A stretch of DNA of 64,000 bases from Actinospica sp035552695 (GCF_035552695.1 NZ_DASZKT010000249.1:11515-75514); one strand, 5' to 3'. Counted from the first letter of the stretch, positions 15,088-24,083 are shown. Notes: generated by a model not told the origin, from the sequence alone. Numbers and translations: made by a program.

Positions 15088-16458
15088 GTGACCGGACCGA
15101 GTTTCTGGCACGATGCCCTGCCGCACCCCGTCACTCCGCGACCGGCGCTTCCGGGCGACCGAGACGCCGACATCGTCATCGTCGGCGCCGGATACACCGG
15201 CCTGTGGACGGCGTACTACCTGAAGAAGGCCGACCCCGGGCTGCGCGTCATCGTGCTCGAATCCGAGTACGCGGGGTTCGGCGCGTCCGGTCGCAACGGC
15301 GGGTGGTGCTCGGCGCTGTTCCCGTCCAGCCTGGGCAAAGTGGCCAAAGTCGCCGGTTCTCGCGACGCCGCGATCGCCTTGCAGCGCACGCTCAACGAGA
15401 CCGTGGACGAGGTCGGCGCCGTCGCCGAGGCCGAGGGCATCGACTGCCATTACGCCAAGGGCGGCACGATCGTCCTGGCGCGCACGCCGGTCCAACTCGA
15501 GCGGGCGCGTGCGGAGATCGCCGAGTTCCGGGAGTACGGCTTCGGCGAGGAGGATCTTCGCCTGCTGACGGCCGAGGAAGCCAAGGCCGAACTCGCCGCA
15601 TCGGACGTGCTCGGCGCCACGTACACCCCGCACTGTGCGGCGATCCAACCCGCACTGCTGGTCAGGGGCCTGGCCGACGTGGTCGAGCGGATGGGTGTGC
15701 AGATCTACGAGCGGACGCCGGTCACCTCGATCTGGAACGGCGAGGCGCGCACCCCGCACGGAAAAGTCAGCGCGGAGACCGTCGTACGCGCGACCGAGGG
15801 CTACACGAAGACGATCTCGGGCTTCAAGCGCACGCTCGCACCGGTCTACTCGCTGATGCTGGCGACCGAGCCGCTGTCCGACGAGCAGTGGGCCGAGATC
15901 GGCCTGAACAGGCGTCAGACGTTCTCCGACGGCCGGCATCTGATCATCTACGGCCAGCGCACGGCGGATGGCCGCTTCGCCTTCGGCGGCCGTGGGGCGC
16001 CGTACCACTTCGGCTCCTCGATCAAGCCGGGCTACGACAGTCACCCGCGCGTGCACGCCGAGCTCAAGCGGGTGCTCGACGAGCTGTTCCCGACGCTGCG
16101 CGACGTACGTGTGAGCCACACGTGGGGCGGCGCGCTCGGCGTGCCGCGCGACTGGTTCGCCTCCGTGGGCTTCGACCGCGCGGCCAAGCTGGCGTGGGCG
16201 GGCGGCTATGTGGGTGACGGCGTGGGCGCGGCCAACCTGGCCGGGCGTACGCTCGCCGACCTGGTCCGCGGCCGGCGCACCGAACTGACGACGCTGCCCT
16301 GGGTCGGCCACCATTCGCCGAACTGGGAGTTCGAACCCTTCCGCTGGTTCGGCGCGAATCTGGGCCTGCGGGTGATGGACGGCGCGGACTCCGAGGAGGC
16401 GCGCACCGGCCGCCCCTCGCGCCGCGCGGCCCTCTTCGGCAGATTCCTGGGAAGCTGA
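15088..16458 (+). CDS. FAD-dependent amine oxidoreductase (PuuB/DAO-like)
   Basis: 456 residues from the GTG at 15088, with GGAAGG 7 bases upstream and only two bases after the previous stop. The N-terminal Rossmann motif is DIVIVGAGYTGLWTAYYL near residue 30, followed by ESEYAGFGASGRNGGWC. A C-terminal FAD-contact region reads AKLAWAGGYVGDGVG. The family (D-amino-acid-oxidase fold) includes gamma-glutamylputrescine oxidase. Context favours oxidation of a polyamine or a conjugate to an aldehyde, feeding the dehydrogenases nearby. No glutamylpolyamine synthetase gene is visible in the window, so the exact substrate remains open. Confidence 0.85.
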   Translation: MTGPSFWHDALPHPVTPRPALPGDRDADIVIVGAGYTGLWTAYYLKKADPGLRVIVLESEYAGFGASGRNGGWCSALFPSSLGKVAKVAGSRDAAIALQRTLNETVDEVGAVAEAEGIDCHYAKGGTIVLARTPVQLERARAEIAEFREYGFGEEDLRLLTAEEAKAELAASDVLGATYTPHCAAIQPALLVRGLADVVERMGVQIYERTPVTSIWNGEARTPHGKVSAETVVRATEGYTKTISGFKRTLAPVYSLMLATEPLSDEQWAEIGLNRRQTFSDGRHLIIYGQRTADGRFAFGGRGAPYHFGSSIKPGYDSHPRVHAELKRVLDELFPTLRDVRVSHTWGGALGVPRDWFASVGFDRAAKLAWAGGYVGDGVGAANLAGRTLADLVRGRRTELTTLPWVGHHSPNWEFEPFRWFGANLGLRVMDGADSEEARTGRPSRRAALFGRFLGS

Positions 16459-16553
16459 AGCCCCGCCACTCGCCAGGCGAGAAGATCGTCAGATCGGATG
16501 AATTCGGCCCGAATCGGCGAGAAGCGGGCGTCTGATTCGGGCACAGTGGGAGG

Positions 16554-17318
16554 GTGAGTCTTCCCTCGGACAATCCCGTCCTCAACGCCGTAGGCCTGAC
16601 TTTCCCGGCCGACGGCTCGGTGCTGCGCGGAACCCATCTGGCCGTCGGGGAACGCGAGGCGGTGGCCGTCCTCGGCGAGGCCGGCTCGGGCAAGTCGGCG
16701 CTGCTCGCGCTGCTCTGCGGCATGCTGGAGCCGACCGCCGGCAGCCTGTGGGCGAACGGCCGGCCGCTGCACGTGCTCCCGGCCGAACGGCGGCAGGCCT
16801 TCTTCCGGCGGCAGTTCGGCGTGCTCCCGCAGGCCTGCCGGCTGCTGCCGGAACTCACCGTCGCCGAGAACGTCGCGCTGCCGCTGCGGCTGGCCGGGAT
16901 GAGCTCCGCGCGGGCCATAGCGCGGTCCCTGATCTGGCTGGAGCGCTTCGAGATAGAGGATCACGCCTCGAGCCGGGCCGCCGGGCTGACCAGGCCGGTG
17001 CTGCGCCGCGCCGCATTGGCCCGCGCGCTGGTCGGCGACCCCGTGGTGCTGTTGGCCGACGAGCCGCTGGCCGACCTGGCCGTGCAGACCGCCGAGTCCA
17101 CCGCGCGGATCCTGCGCTCCATCGCCGTCTCGCATGGCACCGCGATCGTCGTCTTCACCCGCGACCCGATGACGGCCGCGTACTTCAACCGCACCGTCAA
17201 GCTCGCCGACGGCCGCACCGACACGATGCCCGCGACCCCGCCGCCGGTCGCCGTGCCGCTGCTGGCGTCGACCGGCGAGGCCGCGAGCTTCGGCCTGCCG
17301 CTGGGACCGGTCCGGTGA
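16554..17318 (+). CDS. ABC-type ATPase lacking a canonical signature motif
   Basis: 254 residues. Walker A GEAGSGKSA is near residue 43, a Q-loop-like FGVLPQACRLLPELTVAENV near 90 and Walker B VVLLADEPL near 164. The LSGGQ signature is absent: the expected position reads GLTRPVLRRAALARAL. The order and length resemble LolD/MacB-type ATPases. A GGGAGG abuts the GTG at 16554, too close for normal use, so the exact start is uncertain. It overlaps the next gene by 4 bases (GTGA) and probably forms a complex with it. ATP binding looks possible; normal hydrolysis is doubtful. Confidence 0.8.
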   Translation: MSLPSDNPVLNAVGLTFPADGSVLRGTHLAVGEREAVAVLGEAGSGKSALLALLCGMLEPTAGSLWANGRPLHVLPAERRQAFFRRQFGVLPQACRLLPELTVAENVALPLRLAGMSSARAIARSLIWLERFEIEDHASSRAAGLTRPVLRRAALARALVGDPVVLLADEPLADLAVQTAESTARILRSIAVSHGTAIVVFTRDPMTAAYFNRTVKLADGRTDTMPATPPPVAVPLLASTGEAASFGLPLGPVR

Positions 17319-17938
17319 GCGCGGCGAACGCGCGGCCCGAGGAGGCGCCGGAGAACTCGCGGCTGCCCGTGCTGCTGTGGCTGGCCTGGCGTTTCCTGCC
17401 ACCGCTGGACCGCCAGGATCGGCGGATGCTCACCTGGGTCGCCGGGTCCTGCGGGTACCTCGCGATGCCGTTGGCCGTGGGTTTGGCAGCGGACCACGTG
17501 CCCGGCCTGACGCTGCTCAGCCTGCTGTTCTTGTCGGCGCCCGCACTGCCGGTGTGGTGGATGAGCGCGATTGCGCTCGGCTCGCGCCGCCGCGAAACGG
17601 CCCTGGCACTGCGTCAGGCGCGGATCAACACGCGCAGCGCGACGGCGACCTCGATCAGCCAGCAGCTGGCGTATCCCACAGCAGGGGCGATCGTCGGCAC
17701 GGCGCTGATCACCGCGGTGCACGGCCCGGTGGCCCGCGCGCTGCCCCAGCAGGCGCCGCTCGCGATCGCCATCAAGAACTCGTCCGGGAACTGGCTGTTC
17801 GCCGCGGTGCTGTCGGTGCTGCTGCTGGTCGCGTTCACGGCCGTGCTCAGCAGCGAACGTTCTGCCGACTGCTACGCGGGACTCAGGCGGATGGCCGCAA
17901 AGCTCGGCCGTCGCGAAGCAGCTCCACAGCCTCAGTGA
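17315..17938 (+). CDS. Membrane protein, possible shortened FtsX-like permease partner
   Basis: 207 residues from a GTG that overlaps the ATPase stop. Three to four hydrophobic segments are visible: near residues 45-60 (SCGYLAMPLAVGLAA), 66-82, 113-128 and 160-178. The segment ALGSRRRETALALRQARINT resembles the cytoplasmic loop of FtsX/MacB-type permeases, but the protein is far shorter than those and has no large extracytoplasmic domain. Its last 56 bases overlap, on the opposite strand, the end of the HAD phosphatase gene. Function unknown; the coupling suggests an ATPase-membrane pair. Confidence 0.7.
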   Translation: MSAANARPEEAPENSRLPVLLWLAWRFLPPLDRQDRRMLTWVAGSCGYLAMPLAVGLAADHVPGLTLLSLLFLSAPALPVWWMSAIALGSRRRETALALRQARINTRSATATSISQQLAYPTAGAIVGTALITAVHGPVARALPQQAPLAIAIKNSSGNWLFAAVLSVLLLVAFTAVLSSERSADCYAGLRRMAAKLGRREAAPQPQ

Positions 17939-18581
17939 GCGAATCCACCACCGGCAGCCCGAGACCGGCGGCCTCCAGGTTGCTCCGACTGGACGAGCCG
18001 CCGGTGTAGAGCACGGCCGTCGCACCGACCTCCAGCGCGGCCATGGCGTCGTCCACGCAGTCGCCGACCAGCGCCACCCGCGCGGGAACCAACCCCGGGT
18101 AGGCGGTCTGAAGCTGGGTCAGGTGCGCGGCCAGGTACTTGGTCTTCGGCCCGTAGTCCAGCTCGGGAGGACGGCCGTCGATCCGGGCCAGCCGCGCGGC
18201 GAGCCCGAACGAGTCGACGAGCGGGATCAGCTTGTCGTGGTCGTACATGGACAGCAGCGACTGGGAGTACGGCGCCCACGAGTCGAGCGCGAAGAGGGCG
18301 TCGGCTGTCAGGCCGCACGCGTGCATCCCGGTGGAGTACGTCTTGCTGAAGGCGTCCTCGACACGCTCCCACTCCTCGGCCGTGAACTCCCGTCCGACCA
18401 TGGCGACGTAGAAGTCCTGCAGCGGGCGACGGTAGAGGTCCTGATAGCAGTCGGCGCCGAGCGACGGGAAGCCGACGGCGTTCAACGAGGCGTTGGTCGA
18501 GCGCGTGACCAGCGGCTGATCGTCGAACAGAGTGCCGTTCCAGTCCCAGACGATGTGCCGGATACCGCCGTTCAACCCCAT
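17883..18581 (-). CDS. HAD-family hydrolase (phosphoglycolate phosphatase-like)
   Basis: 232 residues. Motif I is VWDWNGTLFDD (nucleophile Asp in DWNGT) near residue 11, the motif III lysine is in YGPKTKYLAAH, and motif IV is ALVGDCVDDAMAAL near 180. The substrate cannot be deduced. The ATG at 18581 is chosen because the HAD motif begins just after it; a GTG six bases upstream is an alternative. It lies 11 bases downstream of rlmN and is probably cotranscribed with it. Its 3' end overlaps the convergent membrane-protein gene by 56 bases. Confidence 0.85.
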   Translation of the reverse strand: MGLNGGIRHIVWDWNGTLFDDQPLVTRSTNASLNAVGFPSLGADCYQDLYRRPLQDFYVAMVGREFTAEEWERVEDAFSKTYSTGMHACGLTADALFALDSWAPYSQSLLSMYDHDKLIPLVDSFGLAARLARIDGRPPELDYGPKTKYLAAHLTQLQTAYPGLVPARVALVGDCVDDAMAALEVGATAVLYTGGSSSRSNLEAAGLGLPVVDSLTEAVELLRDGRALRPSA

Positions 18582-18592
18582 GCCCACCCCGG

Positions 18593-19702
18593 TCAGTCCT
18601 CGTGCGCGGCGAGCTGGCCGCAGGCGCCGTCGATCTCCCGGCCCCGGGTGTCGCGGACCGTCACCGGCACGCCGTGCGCCTGGAGCGTGCGCACGAACGC
18701 GGCCTCGTCCTCCGGCCGGGAGGCGGTCCACTTGGAGCCCGGCGTCGGGTTCAGCGGGATCAGGTTGACGTGCACGAGCTTGCCCTTGAGCCGCTTGCCG
18801 AGCAGGTCGGCACGCCAGGCCTGGTCGTTGATGTCCTTGATCAGCGCGTACTCGATCGACACGCGCCGACCGGTCTGTCCCGCGTAGTCCCAGGCCGCGC
18901 CGAGCACCTCGCCGACGTTCCAGCGGGTGTTCACCGGCACGAGTTCGTCGCGCAGCTCGTCGTCCGGGGCGTGCAGCGAGACGGCCAGCGTGACGTTCAG
19001 GTTCTCGGCCGTCAGCCGCTCGATCGCCGGGACCAGGCCGACCGTGGAGACGGTGATGTGGCGCTGCGAGATGCCGAGGCCCTCCGGCGCCGGCTCGATC
19101 AGCCGGTGCACGGCGCTGATCACGGCCCTGTAGTTCGCCAGCGGCTCGCCCATGCCCATGAACACGACGTTGGACACCCGGCCGGGCCCGCCGGGCACCT
19201 CGCCGCGGGCCAGCGTACGGGCGCCGGCGACCACCTGCTCGACGATCTCGGCCGTCGACATGTTGCGGGTCAGCCCGGCCTGGCCGGTGGCGCAGAACGG
19301 GCAGTTCATCCCGCAGCCGGCCTGCGAGGAGACGCACATCGTGGTGCGGTCCGGATAGCGCATGAGCACTGACTCGACGAGCGCGCCGTCGTGCAGCTTC
19401 CAGAGCGTCTTGCGGGTCGTGCCCTGATCGGCCGTCAGCTCGCGGACCGGGGTCATCAGCGTGGGCAGCATCGCCTGCCGCAGCTGCTCGCGCTGGGTCA
19501 ACGGGATGTCCGTCCAGCCCTGCGGGTCGTCCTCGAGCCGGTCGAAGTAGTGCTTGGACAGCTGGGCGGCGCGGAACCCGGGCAGCCCGACATCGGTCAG
19601 CACCTGCTTGCGCTCGGCGAGGGTCAGGTCGGCGAGGTGACGCGGGGGCTTGCCCCGACGCGGGGCCTCGAAGACCAACACCCCCGGCTTTTGTGCGCTC
19701 AT
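18593..19702 (-). CDS. rlmN: Dual-specificity 23S rRNA/tRNA adenine-C2 methyltransferase RlmN
   Basis: Radical SAM enzyme, 369 residues, that methylates C2 of A2503 in 23S rRNA and of A37 in some tRNAs. The radical-SAM cluster motif CGMNCPFCATG is near residue 125. Glycine-rich SAM binding is in FMGMGEPLANY, and the methyl-carrying cysteine is expected in DTRGREIDGACGQL near the C-terminus. It lies 38 bases downstream of cdsA. Family, length and motifs all agree; Cfr-type resistance proteins share the fold, but this context is the housekeeping one. Confidence 0.95.
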   Translation of the reverse strand: MSAQKPGVLVFEAPRRGKPPRHLADLTLAERKQVLTDVGLPGFRAAQLSKHYFDRLEDDPQGWTDIPLTQREQLRQAMLPTLMTPVRELTADQGTTRKTLWKLHDGALVESVLMRYPDRTTMCVSSQAGCGMNCPFCATGQAGLTRNMSTAEIVEQVVAGARTLARGEVPGGPGRVSNVVFMGMGEPLANYRAVISAVHRLIEPAPEGLGISQRHITVSTVGLVPAIERLTAENLNVTLAVSLHAPDDELRDELVPVNTRWNVGEVLGAAWDYAGQTGRRVSIEYALIKDINDQAWRADLLGKRLKGKLVHVNLIPLNPTPGSKWTASRPEDEAAFVRTLQAHGVPVTVRDTRGREIDGACGQLAAHED

Positions 19703-19740
19703 CCCGTTATTGTCCCATCACCCGCGGGGTGGCTACGACC

Positions 19741-20601
19741 TCAGTTCTTGAGGAAGACGGAGAGCAGCAGGTAGACGACGGGAGCGGTGGGCAGCAGCGA
19801 GTCGAGCCGGTCCATGATGCCGCCGTGGCCGGGCAGCAGGTGACCCATGTCCTTGATGCCGAGGTCCCGCTTGATCATCGACTCGCACAGATCGCCGAGC
19901 GTCGCGCTGGCCACGACCGCGGCCCCGGTCACCGCGCCCTGCCAGAACTGGCCGTGCAGCATCAGGTGCATCCCGATCGCGCCCGCCGCGCCCGCCGCGA
20001 CCAGCGAGCCGATCAGGCCCTCCCAGGACTTCTTCGGCGAGATCTTCGGCGCCAGCGGGTGCCGGCCGATCAGCACGCCGGCCGCGTAGCCGCCGGTGTC
20101 GTTGCAGGCCACCAGGAGCAGGAAGAGCAGCACCCGCAGGTCGCCGCGGTTCTCGGCGGTCAGCAGCGCGGCGAAGCCCGCGAGAAAGGGGACGTAGACG
20201 ACCGCGAGGATCCCGGCCGTCGCGTCCCGCAGGTAGCCCTCGGCGCCGTCGGCCAGCCGCCAGACGAGGATCGCCACCGCGGTCAGCGCCAGCACCGAGG
20301 CCAGCGCGCCCTCACCGGAGAAGTAGGCGGCGGCGAGTATGCCGAGCCCGCCCACGCAGGCCGGCACCAGCGGGAGCACGATGCCGCGCTCCTTGAGGGC
20401 GTTGCTCAGCTCGCGGAGCGCGAACATGACGGCCACCGCGACCACGCCGATGAACGCGGCCTTCTGGACCAGCAGCGAGGCGACGATCACCGCCGCGAGA
20501 CCCAGGCCGACGCCGATGGCCGCGGGCAGGTTGCGACCGGCCTTGCCCGTGGCCTTGGGCTCCGCCACGGGCTGCTCCCTCCGCTTCACGGCATTCGTCA
20601 T
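19741..20601 (-). CDS. cdsA: Phosphatidate cytidylyltransferase CdsA
   Basis: Makes CDP-diacylglycerol from phosphatidic acid and CTP at the membrane. About 286 residues with roughly eight hydrophobic helices. The family signature is near the C-terminus: SATLGDLCESMIKRDLGIKD followed by LLPGHGGIMDRLDS. The ATG at 20601 (MTNAVKRR) is chosen; a GTG at 20613 would add four residues and neither has a strong ribosome-binding site. It follows frr on the same strand, as in many actinobacteria. Confidence 0.94.
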   Translation of the reverse strand: MTNAVKRREQPVAEPKATGKAGRNLPAAIGVGLGLAAVIVASLLVQKAAFIGVVAVAVMFALRELSNALKERGIVLPLVPACVGGLGILAAAYFSGEGALASVLALTAVAILVWRLADGAEGYLRDATAGILAVVYVPFLAGFAALLTAENRGDLRVLLFLLLVACNDTGGYAAGVLIGRHPLAPKISPKKSWEGLIGSLVAAGAAGAIGMHLMLHGQFWQGAVTGAAVVASATLGDLCESMIKRDLGIKDMGHLLPGHGGIMDRLDSLLPTAPVVYLLLSVFLKN

Positions 20602-20746
20602 CAGCCCGCCCACTTTCTCTATTCACTCTCTTGGGCACAATCCTCGCCCAGGATCATCGCCGCAGGAAGGCTACACCGCCTCCGCGCTCACGGCTCGAGC
20701 AGCCCGCGGACCCGAAACCCGCCGACAGCCACCCCCGCCGCACCGA

Positions 20747-21304
20747 TCACACCTCGAGCAGTTCGGCTTCCTTGTGCTTGAGCAGGTCGTCGACCTTGGC
20801 CGTGTGCTTGGCGGTCAGGTCGTCGAGTTCCTTCTCGGCGCGGCGCCCGTCGTCCTCGCCGACCTCGCCGTCCTTGACCAGCTTGTCGATGGCCTCCTTG
20901 GCGTGCCGCCGGATGTTGCGCACCGACACCTTGGCGTCCTCGCCCTTGGACTTGGCGAGCTTGATGTAGTCCCGGCGGCGCTCCTCGGTCAGCTGCGGGA
21001 AGAGCACCCGGATCAGGTTGCCGTCGTTCGACGGGTTCACGCCGAGGTCGGAGTCGCGGATCGCCTTCTCCACCGCGGCCAGCGAGGTCTTGTCGTAGAC
21101 GGCGATCGTGGCCATCCGCGGCTCCGGCGCCTGGATCGTGGCCATCTGCGGGACCGGCGTCATCGTGCCGTAGTAGTCCACCATGATCTTGTTGAACATC
21201 GCCGGGGTGGCCCGGCCGGTGCGGATGCCGGCGAAGTCCTCCTTGGCCACGGACACAGCCTTGTCCATCTTCTCCTCGGCCTCGAGGAGGGTCTCGTCGA
21301 TCAT
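20747..21304 (-). CDS. frr: Ribosome recycling factor
   Basis: 185 residues, exactly the family size. Splits post-termination ribosomes together with EF-G. Recognisable segments are FAGIRTGRATPAMFNKI near residue 25, VDYYGTMTPVPQMA, and VRNIRRHAKEAIDKL in the long helical part. The ATG at 21304 has AGGGAG 5 bases upstream and is preferred over the GTG just before it. It follows pyrH by 64 bases. Confidence 0.97.
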   Translation of the reverse strand: MIDETLLEAEEKMDKAVSVAKEDFAGIRTGRATPAMFNKIMVDYYGTMTPVPQMATIQAPEPRMATIAVYDKTSLAAVEKAIRDSDLGVNPSNDGNLIRVLFPQLTEERRRDYIKLAKSKGEDAKVSVRNIRRHAKEAIDKLVKDGEVGEDDGRRAEKELDDLTAKHTAKVDDLLKHKEAELLEV

Positions 21305-21367
21305 CACGGCTCCCTACATCCGGTTCTGCTTGATTTGGGCTAAGACTAAGGTGCTGCAGGGCTCACG

Positions 21368-22120
21368 CTACTGCGCGTCGACGTCGTCGACACGGCACAC
21401 CAGGGTACCGATCTTCTCGCCGGCGACGGCGCGGCCGATGTTGCCCTCGGTCTCCAATTCGAAGGCCAGCAGCGGCAGCTTGTTGTCGCCGCACAGCGAG
21501 ATGGCCGCGGCGTCGATCACCTTCAGGCCGCGCACCAGGAACTCGCGCGGGTCGATCACGTCGAAGCGGTGCGCGTTCGGGTTCGACTTCGGGTCCGAGT
21601 CGTAGATGCCGTCCACGCCCTGCTTGGCCATCAGCACCACCTCGGCGCCGATCTCCAGCGCGCGCTGGGCGGCCGTGGTGTCCGTGGTGAAGAAGGGCAT
21701 TCCTACGCCCGCGCCGAAGATCACCACGCGCCCCTTCTCCAGGTGCCGGATGGCCTTGCGGGGGATATAGGGCTCGGCCACCTGGGCCATGCTGATCGCG
21801 GTCTGCACTCGCGTCTCCACGCCCTGCTTCTCCAGGAAGTCCTGCAGGGCCAGGCAGTTCATCACGGTGCCGAGCATGCCCATGTAGTCGCCGCGGGCTT
21901 GTTCCATGCCGCGGTTCTTGAGCTCGGCACCGCGGAAGAAGTTGCCGCCGCCGACCACCACCGCGATCTGCGTCCCGGTGGCGCGCTGGGCGTCGGCGAT
22001 CTGCCGGGCGATCGACTGCACCACGTCAGGATCGACGCCGACCTTGCCGCCGCCGAACACCTCCCCGGACAGCTTCAGCAGGACGCGCTTGTACGGGGAT
22101 TTGTCGAGTTCTTCCGGCAC
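21368..22120 (-). CDS. pyrH: UMP kinase
   Basis: 250-residue amino-acid-kinase-fold enzyme that phosphorylates UMP to UDP. Motifs are LLKLSGEVFGG near residue 15, VVVGGGNFFRGAEL near 55, GVGMPFFTTDTTAAQRALEI and AKQGVDGIYDSDPK. It lies between tsf and frr, the usual order. A strong hairpin at 22162-22208 separates it from tsf, so it may be expressed partly from its own promoter. Confidence 0.97.
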   Translation of the reverse strand: MPEELDKSPYKRVLLKLSGEVFGGGKVGVDPDVVQSIARQIADAQRATGTQIAVVVGGGNFFRGAELKNRGMEQARGDYMGMLGTVMNCLALQDFLEKQGVETRVQTAISMAQVAEPYIPRKAIRHLEKGRVVIFGAGVGMPFFTTDTTAAQRALEIGAEVVLMAKQGVDGIYDSDPKSNPNAHRFDVIDPREFLVRGLKVIDAAAISLCGDNKLPLLAFELETEGNIGRAVAGEKIGTLVCRVDDVDAQ

Positions 22121-22161
22121 GCTCGGCCTCCTGGCTCGGTTTTTCGGCTTCTCGCACGGAA

Positions 22162-22208
22162 GGGCGGCTCCGTGTGGGTGCAGATCGCCACCTCACACGG
22201 AACCGCCC
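22162..22208 (-). terminator. Hairpin between tsf and pyrH
   Basis: GGGCGGCTCCGTGTG and CACACGGAACCGCCC pair with one mismatch across a 17-base loop, beginning 14 bases after the tsf stop. No T-run follows on the minus strand. It may terminate or partly attenuate rpsB-tsf transcripts before pyrH, or protect the 3' end of the mRNA. Confidence 0.65.
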
Positions 22209-22221
22209 CTCGTGGCTCGGA

Positions 22222-23061
22222 TCAGACCCCGACGCGGAAGCGGGCGAAGGCCCGCAGTGTCACGCCGGCCTCCTCGAGGACCTTGGCGACCGTCTTCTTC
22301 GGGTCCTTGGCGAACGCCTGCTCGAGCACGACGTTGTCCTTGAAGAAGCCGTTGACCCGGCCCTCGACGATCTTCGGCAGCGCGGCCTCCGGCTTGCCCT
22401 CCTCGCGGGAGGTCTCCTCGGCCAGCCGCCGCTCGTTCGCCACGATGTCGGCCGGAACCTCGTCGCGGGACAGGTAGGTCGGCGCGAACGCGGCGATGTG
22501 CTGGGCCACGTCCTTCGCCGCCACCGCGTTCGCCTTGTCCAGCTGAACCAGCACGCCGACCTGGGCCGGCAGGTCCGGCGAGGTCTTGTGCAGGTACACG
22601 CCGACGTAGCCGCCCTCAAGGGTGGCGGTGCGACGCAGTTCGATCTTCTCGCCGAGCGTCGCGTTCGCCTCGTCCACGAACTCCTGGACGGTCTTGCCGC
22701 TGGTCGGGAACGTCGTCGCGAGCAGCGACGGGACCTCGGCCGGGCCGGTGGCCACAACGTGCGCGAGCAGCTCGGCGGCCACCTGCTGGAACCGGTCGCC
22801 CTTGGCGACGAAGTCCGTCTCGCAGGCCAGCTCGAGCAGGGTGCCCTTGCTGCCGTCCTCGCTGATCTGCGCGGTGACCAGGCCGTTGCTGGCCGTGCGG
22901 CCCTCGCGCTTGGTCACGCCCTTGAGGCCCTTGACCCGGAGGTACTCGGCGGCCTTGTCGAAGTCGCCGTCGGACTCGTCGAGAGCCTTCTTGACGTCGA
23001 GCATGCCGGCCGCGGTCTGCTCGCGCAGCCGCTTGATGTCGGCGGCGGTGTAGTTCGCCAT
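22222..23061 (-). CDS. tsf: Translation elongation factor Ts
   Basis: 279 residues; the nucleotide exchange factor for EF-Tu. The N-terminal UBA-like domain reads TAADIKRLREQTAAGMLDVK, followed by the core with LACETDFVAKGDRF near residue 75. It lies 44 bases downstream of rpsB, the standard pair. Length and motifs are normal. Confidence 0.97.
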   Translation of the reverse strand: MANYTAADIKRLREQTAAGMLDVKKALDESDGDFDKAAEYLRVKGLKGVTKREGRTASNGLVTAQISEDGSKGTLLELACETDFVAKGDRFQQVAAELLAHVVATGPAEVPSLLATTFPTSGKTVQEFVDEANATLGEKIELRRTATLEGGYVGVYLHKTSPDLPAQVGVLVQLDKANAVAAKDVAQHIAAFAPTYLSRDEVPADIVANERRLAEETSREEGKPEAALPKIVEGRVNGFFKDNVVLEQAFAKDPKKTVAKVLEEAGVTLRAFARFRVGV

Positions 23062-23105
23062 TTTCTGTGTGATCCCCTGTCTCTACCTTGTCGCGGTAAG
23101 GAAGG

Positions 23106-24083
23106 TCAGGCCTGCTCGGCCGTGGTCTCGGTCGCGGGGGCCTCGGCCTCGGCGTCGGCGACGACGTCGGCAACCGGAGCGTCCTCGGCGATGGCCTCGG
23201 CCACAGCCTCGGAGACGGGCTCCACTACGGCCTCGGCGGCGACGGCCTCGACGGCGGCGGGCTCGGCCGCAGCGGGCTCGGCGGCGGGCTGCTCGGCCTT
23301 GGCGGAGTCGCCGACCAGCAGGTCCTTCTCCCACTCGGCGAGCGGCTCGCCGGCGCCGGCCTCGGCGCCCTCGGTCGCGGCGGCCTGCTGGCCGGAACGG
23401 GCGACCAGGCCCTCGGCCACGGCGTCGGCCACGACGCGGGTGAGCAGCGCGACGGAGCGGATCGCGTCGTCGTTGCCCGGGATCTTGTAGTCGACCTCGT
23501 CCGGGTCGCAGTTGGTGTCCAGGATCGCGATCACCGGGATGCGCAGCTTGCGCGCCTCGCCGACGGCGATGTGCTCCTTCTTGGTGTCGATGATCCACAC
23601 CGCGGAGGGGACCTTCTGCATGTCCCGGATGCCGCCGAGGGTCTTGTCCAGCTTCTCCTTCTCGCGGCGCAGGACCAGCAGTTCCTTCTTGGTCATGCCG
23701 GAGGCGGCGACGTCGTCGAAGTCGATGAGCTCGAGCTCCTTGAGCCGCTGCAGCCGCTTGTAGACGGTGGAGAAGTTGGTGAGCATGCCGCCCAGCCAGC
23801 GCTGGTTGACGTAGGGCATGCCGACCCGCTTGGCCTGCTCGGCGACGGCCTCCTGGGCCTGCTTCTTGGTGCCGACGAACAGGACGGTGCCGCCGTGCGC
23901 GACCGTGGCCTTGATGAACTCGTAGGCGCGGTCGATGTAGGACAGCGACTGCTGCAGGTCGATGATGTACGTGCCGTTGCGCTCCGTCAGGATGAAGCGC
24001 TTCATCTTCGGGTTCCAGCGACGGGTCTGGTGTCCGAAGTGGACGCCGCTCTCCAGGAGCTGGCGCATGGTGACGACGGCCAT
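23106..24083 (-). CDS. rpsB: 30S ribosomal protein S2 with acidic Ala/Glu-rich tail
   Basis: 325 residues. The conserved S2 core covers about residues 1-240 (MRQLLESGVHFGHQTRRWNP, QRWLGGMLTNFSTVYKRL, IPVIAILDTNCDPDEVDY). After that comes a roughly 60-residue tail made largely of Ala, Glu, Val and Pro, an extension common in actinobacterial S2. The ATG at 24083 has GAGGAGG upstream. The reading frame stays open for another 690 bases upstream, but that part is antisense to real genes and is not coding. Confidence 0.96.
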   Translation of the reverse strand: MAVVTMRQLLESGVHFGHQTRRWNPKMKRFILTERNGTYIIDLQQSLSYIDRAYEFIKATVAHGGTVLFVGTKKQAQEAVAEQAKRVGMPYVNQRWLGGMLTNFSTVYKRLQRLKELELIDFDDVAASGMTKKELLVLRREKEKLDKTLGGIRDMQKVPSAVWIIDTKKEHIAVGEARKLRIPVIAILDTNCDPDEVDYKIPGNDDAIRSVALLTRVVADAVAEGLVARSGQQAAATEGAEAGAGEPLAEWEKDLLVGDSAKAEQPAAEPAAAEPAAVEAVAAEAVVEPVSEAVAEAIAEDAPVADVVADAEAEAPATETTAEQA

